Source of the DNA: Methylomusa anaerophila
GTDB taxonomy: Bacteria; Bacillota; Negativicutes; Sporomusales; Sporomusaceae
Reading direction: 5' to 3'
Assembly: GCF_003966895.1 (NCBI RefSeq)
Contig: NZ_AP018449.1
Location: 2,869,501-2,933,500 of the forward strand
Length of the DNA stretch: 64,000 bases
Part shown: positions 57,791 through 64,000 of the stretch, piece after piece
How the letters are laid out: each line of letters begins with the position of its first letter
Position numbering within the stretch: position 1 is the first letter of the stretch
The notes under the pieces: generated by a model
Seen by the model: only the letters and a program-made list of their open reading frames with translations
Told to the model about the DNA's origin: nothing
The model's database searches: none
Made by a program: the position numbers and the translations under genes

Positions 57791-59317
57791 TTATAGATTG
57801 GGTTTGGTCAGATCGAACCAAAAGGTCACGCCATCCAAGACGTTTTCGGCGCCGTAGGCATTGCCGTGCATATCCTGAATCGCGCGGACAATAGACAAAC
57901 CAAGCCCATATCGGCCATGGTTCCTGGTCCTGGCCTGGTCTACCTTATAAAAACTGGTCCAAATTTTAGTAAGGCTTTCCGACGGTATATGATTTCCTGT
58001 ATTATAAACATATACCCTTATATGATCACCTATGTCTGCTGCCGATATTTTTATCATTTTTGCGTAGCCAGCGTGGTCAATTGCGTTGTTGAAGAGATTT
58101 ACCACCACTTGTTCAATACGCAATACGTCGCCGTTTACAGTCAGATCCGGCTCTATTTCTGTTTCCAGTAAAATTTCTTTTTCCTGCAACAGGGTCTGAT
58201 ACTTTTGAATAATGTCATGTAAGAATATGGAAAGATTGAAGTCGGTGCGGTAAAGGTCATATGTGCCTGATTCAATCTGAGACAGATTAAGTAAATCCTT
58301 TACCAGTCTATCCATTTTATCGGCTTCGTCAATAATTACCGAGCAGTAATAATTTCTGTTCTCTTCATCCCGGGCAATGTTTTCTTTCAGTCCTTCGGCA
58401 TAACCCAGGATTAATGCCAGGGGAGTCTTAAGCTCATGGGATACGTTGGAAACGAATTCCTTCCGCATTTTATCAAGCTTGCGCTCTTTTTCCATATCGG
58501 CCATTAGTTGCCGATTCTTCTTGTTGAGTTCCGATATGGCTGTATCCAGTTGGTCGGATAAATTATTGATGCTGTTGCCAAGTTCGCCGATCTCATCGCC
58601 CCGGGCAATGGTGCATTTCTGGGAAAAGTCAAGCTGTGACATATGTTGGGCAATTTGATTCAATTCCAGTATCGGAGTAGTAAATTTTCGGGCAAAGACA
58701 TACGCCCAGGCTCCGCCGGCCAACAGGGACAGCAAACCGGTAAAGAGCATAAACTGCCCGGCAACCGTGGCGCTCTCCGATACAGGCGCCAATGGCTGCC
58801 GGATAAGGAGAAAATCCTGGTTATTCAGACGATAGCCCAGAACCATAAAGTCAATCTTAACTTGACGGTCTTGCTGCATTTCCAATATTGAATTGTTGTT
58901 AATATATTCCCTGCTTTTTAAGATAGTAGAGGGTGGGCCCAGCATCGGCGGCGCCGATATCCCATTTTGGTCGGACAATCCGTTTGCAGCGGAAAATTGC
59001 GGCGGTGAGAGCCGCTCGAATCTTTTTTGGCTGATAATACGACCGAAAGAACTGTATTTTACAAAACCATTTTCCTCTACTATTATGAGAACTGCGCCGA
59101 GAGTATTTCCTAATCTTTCCAGTTCCAGGGATATTTCTTCCGGGTCGCCCCGGTATATATCATCAAACATTTTGGCACTGCCGATCAAACTTGCTTTTTT
59201 TTGCCACACATAGAATTTTTCCAGTCCAAGAATGGTGAGTCCCCACGACATTAAGACAAAAGACAGGACAATAGCGCTGATTCCTATGAATAATTTGGTG
59301 CGAATTGATGTTTTCAT
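57791..59317 (-). CDS. sensor histidine kinase (HAMP, HisKA, HATPase)
   Basis: This 508-residue kinase starts at ATG 59317, one base after the response-regulator stop codon, in the standard operon arrangement; the longer frame overlaps that gene. It has a transmembrane segment near residues 8-30, an extracytoplasmic sensor of about 130 residues, a second segment (FMLFTGLLSLLAGGAWAYVF) and HAMP. HisKA is FVSNVSHELKTPLALILGYAEGL, with the phospho-His. HATPase has NLFNNAIDHAGY, YNTGNHIP and GRYGLGLSIV. The sensor does not match a named ligand type. Partner of the OmpR-type regulator. Confidence 0.95.
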   Translation of the reverse strand: MKTSIRTKLFIGISAIVLSFVLMSWGLTILGLEKFYVWQKKASLIGSAKMFDDIYRGDPEEISLELERLGNTLGAVLIIVEENGFVKYSSFGRIISQKRFERLSPPQFSAANGLSDQNGISAPPMLGPPSTILKSREYINNNSILEMQQDRQVKIDFMVLGYRLNNQDFLLIRQPLAPVSESATVAGQFMLFTGLLSLLAGGAWAYVFARKFTTPILELNQIAQHMSQLDFSQKCTIARGDEIGELGNSINNLSDQLDTAISELNKKNRQLMADMEKERKLDKMRKEFVSNVSHELKTPLALILGYAEGLKENIARDEENRNYYCSVIIDEADKMDRLVKDLLNLSQIESGTYDLYRTDFNLSIFLHDIIQKYQTLLQEKEILLETEIEPDLTVNGDVLRIEQVVVNLFNNAIDHAGYAKMIKISAADIGDHIRVYVYNTGNHIPSESLTKIWTSFYKVDQARTRNHGRYGLGLSIVRAIQDMHGNAYGAENVLDGVTFWFDLTKPNL

Positions 59318-59318
59318 T

Positions 59319-59984
59319 TTATTTTTCCGCCTCAAACCGGTAGCCAAAGCCCCGGATTGTCTGGATGAGATTACCTTTGTCGCCAAGTTTTGTTCTTAGC
59401 CTGTTAATATGGGTGTCAACAGTCCTTAAGTCGCCAAAGTAGTCGTAGTTCCAAACATGATCCAGAATTTGCTGGCGGCTTAATGCATTTCCCTTATTTT
59501 CCGCCAGGTAAGTCAGCAGTTCGTACTCCTTGGGGCTTAATTCCAATGAAAGGCCGTCCATTAGTACTTGTCTGGCAGCAGTGTCAATTTCCAGACCGCC
59601 GTACAAGGTGGACTTATCTCTTTCCACCCGGCGAAAAAGGGCATTGACTCTGGCTGCCAATACTTTGGGACTAAAAGGTTTGGTAATATACTCGTCGGCG
59701 CCGATTTCAAAACTGAAAAGCTGGTCCACTTCTTCGCTTTTGGCTGTAAGCATAATGACGGGGACGTTGCTTTTTTTCCTAATTTCCCGGCATACGGTCC
59801 ACCCGTCATACTCCGGCATCATCACATCGAGAATGACCAGATCAACTTCCTTATTGGAAATTATCTCAAGAGCTGCTTTGCCGTTATCGGCTTCCAGAAT
59901 GTTGTATCCTTCCCGCATGAGAAAATCCGCCACCAGTTTTCTCATGCGCAGTTCATCATCAGCAATCAGTACTGTTTTTTTCAC
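59319..59984 (-). CDS. OmpR/PhoB-type response regulator
   Basis: This 221-residue regulator has an N-terminal receiver (ADDELRMRKLVADFLMREGY, phospho-Asp in LVILDVMMPEYDGW, switch Lys in YITKPFSPK) and a winged-helix Trans_reg_C domain (LSPKEYELLTYLAENKGN, GYRFEAE). It is the first gene of the operon with the kinase. Its targets probably include the downstream secreted DUF2680-like gene. No clear operator repeat was identified before the start. Confidence 0.96.
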   Translation of the reverse strand: MKKTVLIADDELRMRKLVADFLMREGYNILEADNGKAALEIISNKEVDLVILDVMMPEYDGWTVCREIRKKSNVPVIMLTAKSEEVDQLFSFEIGADEYITKPFSPKVLAARVNALFRRVERDKSTLYGGLEIDTAARQVLMDGLSLELSPKEYELLTYLAENKGNALSRQQILDHVWNYDYFGDLRTVDTHINRLRTKLGDKGNLIQTIRGFGYRFEAEK

Positions 59985-60096
59985 CGAATGTTTCTCCTTG
60001 CTATTGCTATATTTTTAGTTCCCTACAATTTTAAGGATAAATTGTATATTATGATAAGTCAATGGTTATCATTAGTCATTCAATTATTTACTAATA

Positions 60097-61302
60097 CTAT
60101 TTGCTGACACAGTTCCGCCCTTTCTTTTTCGCGCGATACAGGGCATTATCAGCCGATTTGATGACCTGGTCAGGGGTTTTGTTTTTTTTGTTTTTTTCCG
60201 CAAGTCCAATACTGATTGTAACAAAGAGCTGTTTGGCGGCACACTTTTTCTTTTTGTCTTTATTTTGAGGAGTAAAGCCGGTTTGGGCGATTTTCTCTCT
60301 TAAATCTTCCAGACAAGAAACAGCCTCATTGGCACTTTTCCCAGGAAATACAACGGTGAACTCTTCGCCGCCGTAACGGAAAGGTTTACCGCCGCCGCCG
60401 ACATTTTGCATCACTGAGGCGACAAGTTTTAGTACATCGTCTCCCACATCGTGCCCATATGTATCATTAAACTTTTTAAAAAAGTCAATATCAAGCATGG
60501 CAATCACATAGTTTCCGCTCAGCTTCAACAGTTCTTCTCTCAAAGCGCGCCGACCGGGGATACCCGTGAGCTCATCCAGGTAAGCCATGGAATAGGAATC
60601 CTGCAAGATAGTGATTATCAGGATAATACCGGATGCCGAAAAGAATACGGGAATGGCGGCTGGAATACTCCTGAAATGGAGAGCCGCGGCCGAAGCCAAA
60701 AGAACACACAGCAAGGCATTATAAAGATGAGATGCATTATTGAATTGTTTTATTATCAGTAAAAGACCGGTAAAGGCAATAAGAATTACCGATATTTGCG
60801 GCAGGTTGAGAAAGTCGGTAAATAAGGCGTGATTAAATGGCAATAGCATTTGGCTGACGGGAGCAATAAGATCTAAATCCCGCGTGACAACAATTAGGGC
60901 GATATAAAAGAACTGCAGAAAAATGAATCCAAAACTCAATAGACCCCAGGCGCTAAAAATACCGCGTTCTTTAAGCCGGGAAAAAAAGAGGATGTTAACC
61001 GGAATCAGGACACTGATGAGCGAGAACACGGTATTGTAGTAAAATTGCTTGTCTAACCCCGCCGGTGTAAAACCGGTAAGGACATATTGGCTAATTCCCA
61101 GGATAGTGATGACAAAGAATACCCGGCTGCGATTAAACCGCCAACTGAGTATCAATCCTGCCAAAAAAATAATGTATGACAAATTTTCCAGGATGGCGGA
61201 TAAGGAGGCGGGTATTGCCGCAGTTCGCGAAAACAGAAAGCATGTGAGCAGCAACAGCCCTATTGGTAAGGTAGTCAACGCGGATAATGTTTTTGCGAAC
61301 AT
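60097..61302 (-). CDS. membrane diguanylate cyclase (GGDEF)
   Basis: This 401-residue protein has about eight hydrophobic segments in residues 10-235 and a cytosolic GGDEF domain from about 240. The signature GGEEF (residues 311-315) is a standard active form, with DELTGIPGRRALREELL, LDIDFFKKFNDTYGHDVGDD and ISIGLAEKNKK. No I-site RxxD precedes GGEEF. The GGDEF domain makes c-di-GMP from GTP, tied here to an unknown membrane signal. It stands alone; the product may act on envelope functions. Start ATG 61302 has a distant GGAAAGGA. Confidence 0.93.
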   Translation of the reverse strand: MFAKTLSALTTLPIGLLLLTCFLFSRTAAIPASLSAILENLSYIIFLAGLILSWRFNRSRVFFVITILGISQYVLTGFTPAGLDKQFYYNTVFSLISVLIPVNILFFSRLKERGIFSAWGLLSFGFIFLQFFYIALIVVTRDLDLIAPVSQMLLPFNHALFTDFLNLPQISVILIAFTGLLLIIKQFNNASHLYNALLCVLLASAAALHFRSIPAAIPVFFSASGIILIITILQDSYSMAYLDELTGIPGRRALREELLKLSGNYVIAMLDIDFFKKFNDTYGHDVGDDVLKLVASVMQNVGGGGKPFRYGGEEFTVVFPGKSANEAVSCLEDLREKIAQTGFTPQNKDKKKKCAAKQLFVTISIGLAEKNKKNKTPDQVIKSADNALYRAKKKGRNCVSK

Positions 61303-61530
61303 ATAAACTAAGTCCTTTCCATATCAATTAACAAACAAACCAGCTAACTAATATAACTACAGATAAACTTATTGTAATGGCGAATAATAGCAAATGACAC
61401 TATATTATCAAAAATATGTAGAATTATGTCTAATTAATTATAACAAATCGGCATTATTTTTTTCAATGCATACATGATGGCTTGATGTAAAGAAAGCTTG
61501 ACATTAAAATTTATTAGTTGTATTTTAGCT

Positions 61531-61574
61531 AAAAAGCAATAAGGCTTCCGTTAACGGAAGCCTTATTGCTTTTT
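61531..61574. terminator. 44-bp perfect palindrome, terminator type
   Basis: AAAAAGCAATAAGGCTTCCG continues into a perfect 22-bp palindrome without a loop, with A and T tracts at the ends. It can end transcription on either strand between the convergent-side genes at 61302 and 61664. The rest of the gap 61303-61663 contains only the second palindrome and a probable promoter. Confidence 0.75.
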
Positions 61575-61585
61575 AAATTTTTAAT

Positions 61586-61639
61586 ATTGATAAAAAATAC
61601 CGGACCTTCATTAATGAACGTCCGGTATTTTTTATCAAT
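61586..61639. terminator. 54-bp near-perfect palindrome, terminator type
   Basis: ATTGATAAAAAATACCGGAC and its exact complement flank a core TTCATTAATGAA that is itself a palindrome; only the central C/C pair mismatches. A and T tracts at both ends allow bidirectional action. It lies 11 bases after the first palindrome, 25 bases from the end of the minus-strand secreted-protein gene. Confidence 0.75.
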
Positions 61640-61663
61640 GTAAATGTGTAAAGCGAATATCCA

Positions 61664-62110
61664 CTAAATGCGAATATCCACAACAGCGGAAACACCAACC
61701 CCATTAACCCGAGAAAAATTAAGCGGGTTTTCGCTGTCGATGGGGACGAGAGCCTTTACGCGAAGTCCGCTAAAATCACCCTCAATTTGAAGAACTGCCT
61801 TGGTTCTGTCAACTAAGTCCTGATCCCCGGTTACTTGCGCAGCCCCAATATGTCCACTGGAACCAACGGAAATGATGGGTACCACTTTAGTGGCATAATC
61901 GGTAGCTGCTCCTTGCTTCGCCATCAACGAATTAATAAAATTGTTCAAAGGTTTGGCGATGCGGTCAACTACAAATCCTACTCCACCGACTTTGAATATA
62001 TCCCCAAGACCAATGGCCTGGGTAACCGAAGGGAAAATGGCCACTGACAGGACGGAAAAAATAAGGGACAAAGTTACAATAGTTTTCTTACATTGCAAAA
62101 TACGGCGCAT
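61664..62110 (-). CDS. secreted hypothetical protein
   Basis: This 148-residue protein has a signal peptide (TIVTLSLIFSVLSVAIFPSVTQA) and AAAGGAG eight bases before ATG 62110. The mature part begins with GLGDIFKVGGVGFVVDRIAKPLN and includes PIISVGSSGHIGAAQVTG and LQIEGDFSGLRVKALVPID, a compact beta-rich domain. I do not recognise the family; it may be a periplasmic or outer-membrane-associated protein common in this lineage. Ended by two palindromes. Confidence 0.7.
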   Translation of the reverse strand: MRRILQCKKTIVTLSLIFSVLSVAIFPSVTQAIGLGDIFKVGGVGFVVDRIAKPLNNFINSLMAKQGAATDYATKVVPIISVGSSGHIGAAQVTGDQDLVDRTKAVLQIEGDFSGLRVKALVPIDSENPLNFSRVNGVGVSAVVDIRI

Positions 62111-62480
62111 AAATTTGCTCCTTTGCTAATATTTTACATTGCTACATTGTAATTGTAACATAAGACAAGGAGAAAGAAAATAGGCTATAAGATAGATTTA
62201 TGTCAATGGATTTATTTTCCCAATAAGGAGTCAGCCTCGGTTATTCACATAAATTGACGGGAGGGGGTAAATACTACTATTTAGCGATTATGAACTTGCT
62301 GGTTGGGCACAGGACGGACAACTCGTTTGTGACACTATATAACTTTGCCCCCAAAATGCTAATCTTCCAGCTATCGGACGCTGATAAGCCGTTTGTCCTG
62401 GCGGTGAACCGATTGAACCTGCGCCGTAGTGGCCGGCAGAGTCTTACGTTATAGCGGAATCTGCTGTTTTGAGGGAGAGA
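62111..62480. other. region upstream of cydA
   Basis: It must contain the cyd promoter and that of the divergent secreted-protein gene. TTTGTGAC (about 62326) is a half match to a Rex-type site, too weak to call. A 66-codon plus-strand frame (62254-62454) has GGAGGGGG near it but weak coding character and is not annotated. Confidence 0.35.
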
Positions 62481-63821
62481 ATGGATAACACGGCCTTAAC
62501 CTTAGCACGCTGGCAATTTGGCATAACTCTCACCTATCACTTCTGGTTTGTCGCCCTTACCTTAGGGTTGTCTATCTTAATAGCCTGCATGGAGACTTGC
62601 TATGTCCGCTCCGGCAATCGGAATTATAAAGCCATGGCCAAGTTTTGGGGCAAGCTGTTTGTAGTCAATTATGCCGTGGGTATTATGACCGGTCTGGTGA
62701 ATGAGTTCCAGTTCGGCATGAACTGGTCGGAATATTCCCGGTTTGCCGGCAGTATATTTGGTTCGCCGCTGGCCTTTGAGGCCCTGACCGCGTTTTTTGT
62801 GGAATCAATAGCAATCGGCATATGGGTCTATGGCTGGGATAAGACTTCTAAACGAGTTCATCTGCTGGCTGTCTGGCTGGTGGCGTTGGCAGCCAATTAT
62901 TCGGCTTTCTGGATTCTGGCAGCCAATTCTTTCATGCAGCATCCTGTCGGTTACACACTCCGGAACGGGCGGCTGGAATTAAATGATCTCACAGCTCTCA
63001 TATTCAATCCGTATCTCTTTTACCAGTATTCTCACACTGTCCTGTCCGGTCTGGTGACAGCCGGCTTTTTTCTGATGGCGGTCAGCGCTTATTATTTGCT
63101 GAAGCAAAGATGGCTGGATTTGTTCCAGCCTTCCTTCAAAATAGGAATGATCTGCGCCGTGGTCGCTACCGTCCTGGTGATTGTTACCGGGCATTTTTAT
63201 AATCAATACCTCGCCGCCGTGCAGCCGATGAAGCTGGCAGCTACCGAAGCCATCTGGAATACCACAGAAAGGGCGCCTTTGGTTGTTGCCGCCGTCGTTG
63301 ATGAAGACCGGCAAAACAATTTCCTCCAGGTGGTGGCGCCGGGGCTGCTGTCTTTGCTGGCTTATAATAGTCTGAATACTCCCGTCAAGGGAATGAAGGA
63401 TTTACAGGACGAGTATACAGCAGCCTATGGCCCCGGGTACTACATTCCGGCTGTCACTGTGTTGTTCTGGAGTTTTCGGGTTATGGTCGTCAGCGGGTTT
63501 TGGCTGTTGTTCATTGCCGTACTTTGTCTTTGGTACTGGAAAACCAATGGCATTGTGGCTTGTCCTGTACTGCTGAAAGCCGTCATTTGGAGTTTGCCGC
63601 TGCCGTATCTCGCCACTGCCGCCGGGTGGCTTGTAGCTGAGATGGGGCGGCAGCCCTGGCTTGTTTACAACCTGCAGCTCACTGCAAAGGGCGTTTCGAA
63701 AATTGTGCCCGCGGTGAGTCTCTGGGCTTCCTTGCTTGGGTATGTCGCCGTCTATGGGCTGGTGGCGGCAGCCGCCTTATACGTCGGACGAAAAATTATT
63801 GTGGCCGGGCCTGATGATTAG
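62481..63821 (+). CDS. cydA: cytochrome bd oxidase subunit I CydA
   Basis: This 446-residue subunit holds the three hemes of the bd-type quinol oxidase, reducing oxygen to water in the membrane. ATG 62481 follows GAGGGAG. Key residues: heme b595 His in LTYHFWFVALTLGL; Glu residues in VNEFQFGMNWSEYS and FFVESIAIG; heme b558 His in YQYSHTVLSG; and VAEMGRQPW near the end. The Q-loop is short, giving the CIO-like length rather than the 520-residue E. coli form. cydB follows after 33 bases. It supports microaerobic oxygen scavenging in an anaerobe. Confidence 0.95.
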   Translation: MDNTALTLARWQFGITLTYHFWFVALTLGLSILIACMETCYVRSGNRNYKAMAKFWGKLFVVNYAVGIMTGLVNEFQFGMNWSEYSRFAGSIFGSPLAFEALTAFFVESIAIGIWVYGWDKTSKRVHLLAVWLVALAANYSAFWILAANSFMQHPVGYTLRNGRLELNDLTALIFNPYLFYQYSHTVLSGLVTAGFFLMAVSAYYLLKQRWLDLFQPSFKIGMICAVVATVLVIVTGHFYNQYLAAVQPMKLAATEAIWNTTERAPLVVAAVVDEDRQNNFLQVVAPGLLSLLAYNSLNTPVKGMKDLQDEYTAAYGPGYYIPAVTVLFWSFRVMVVSGFWLLFIAVLCLWYWKTNGIVACPVLLKAVIWSLPLPYLATAAGWLVAEMGRQPWLVYNLQLTAKGVSKIVPAVSLWASLLGYVAVYGLVAAAALYVGRKIIVAGPDD

Positions 63822-63854
63822 CCGGCAACTATAGCTTTTGGCAAAGGTGTAATT

Positions 63855-64000
63855 ATGGATTTGAATACAATATGTTTTATTTTATTTGGCGTGCTGTTTA
63901 CCGGTTTTTTAGTATTGGAAGGGTTCGGCTACGGTGTCGGCGCGCTGTTGCCGTTCCTGGGGAAAACAGACGGCGAGCGGCAGGCGATGATCAAAACCCT
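63855..64000 (+). CDS. cydB: cytochrome bd oxidase subunit II CydB, 3' truncated by window edge
   Basis: The first 48 codons are visible, with GCAAAGGTG before ATG 63855. The start has a transmembrane segment (TICFILFGVLFTGFLVLEGF) and the CydB signature GVGALLPFLGKTDGERQAMI. At the usual EGFDxGVG position the Asp is replaced: EGFGYGVG. Partner of CydA, same operon. The rest lies beyond 64000. Confidence 0.93.
   Translation, partial: MDLNTICFILFGVLFTGFLVLEGFGYGVGALLPFLGKTDGERQAMIKT

Noticed and set aside
62254..62454. 66-codon plus-strand open frame upstream of cydA
   Set aside because: No convincing ribosome-site spacing or domain pattern; composition looks like leader sequence.

Overview
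The window looks like a chromosome segment of a diderm (Gram-negative-type) Firmicute, most likely a Negativicutes/Sporomusaceae relative. The case rests on a mixture of traits. Firmicute control elements are present: a tryptophan-type T-box leader, strong AGGAGG ribosome sites, GntR, LCP and LemA proteins. They sit beside outer-membrane machinery: ExbB, ExbD and TonB in one operon, a divergent secretin, and a BamE-like secreted protein. The genus is inference. No rRNA, tRNA, CRISPR array, phage or intact insertion sequence was seen.

Layout. 1-6.6 kb: two tandem giant glycosyltransferases, each fusing a GT4-type domain to an O-GlcNAc-transferase-like (GT41) domain, then a small basic protein. 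6.8-9.4 kb: a cysteine-rich protein and TPP-riboswitch-controlled thiC. 9.6-16.5 kb: an accessory stretch with a TetR-NmrA-SnoaL operon carrying paired operators, a flavodoxin-like reductase, a repeat-rich secreted protein, a hydrolase, a PNPOx-fold protein and an L,D-transpeptidase. 16.9-19 kb: panC-panD-panB. 19-21.3 kb: T-box(Trp), TrpP-like transporter and a translationally coupled phenylacetate-CoA-ligase-like gene. 21.6-29.7 kb: BamE-like protein, aconitase plus NifV/Re-citrate-synthase-type gene, DapB-like protein, a BusR-like (GntR + RCK_C) regulator, a thioesterase and a GH18 hydrolase. 29.9-38.7 kb: deacetylase, GlpQ, RluA, LCP protein, 1-Cys peroxiredoxin, small proteins and the secretin. 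39-45.8 kb: exbB-exbD-tonB, a CBS-GGDEF protein, lemA-TPM pair, DUF3786-like protein and msrA. 46-51 kb: a membrane beta-propeller protein and a long RTX lipase-like protein interrupted by a frameshift. 51-64 kb: small proteins, topB, two-subunit class I fumarase, a duplicated-repeat His-tailed secreted protein with its OmpR/EnvZ-type two-component system, a GGDEF protein, a secreted protein and cydA-cydB (cydB runs off the edge).

How parts fit together. Many genes concern the envelope: glycosylation, peptidoglycan crosslinking and attachment, TonB energisation, secretin, RTX protein, envelope-stress-like two-component system. The metabolic genes suggest an anaerobe that tolerates microoxic conditions: cytochrome bd, peroxiredoxin, MsrA, oxygen-sensitive Fe-S fumarase, and a partial TCA/citrate branch. 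Intergenic DNA carries at least three families of dispersed palindromic-ended repeats (about 190, 160 and 50-60 bp) plus unusually long perfect palindromes.

The most unusual leads are the Trp T-box operon joining a transporter to an arylacetate-CoA ligase, the tandem dual-domain glycosyltransferases with one degenerate GT4 site, the BusR-like regulator, the frameshifted RTX lipase-like gene, and the repeat families. All family assignments were made by reading motifs; no database search was run.
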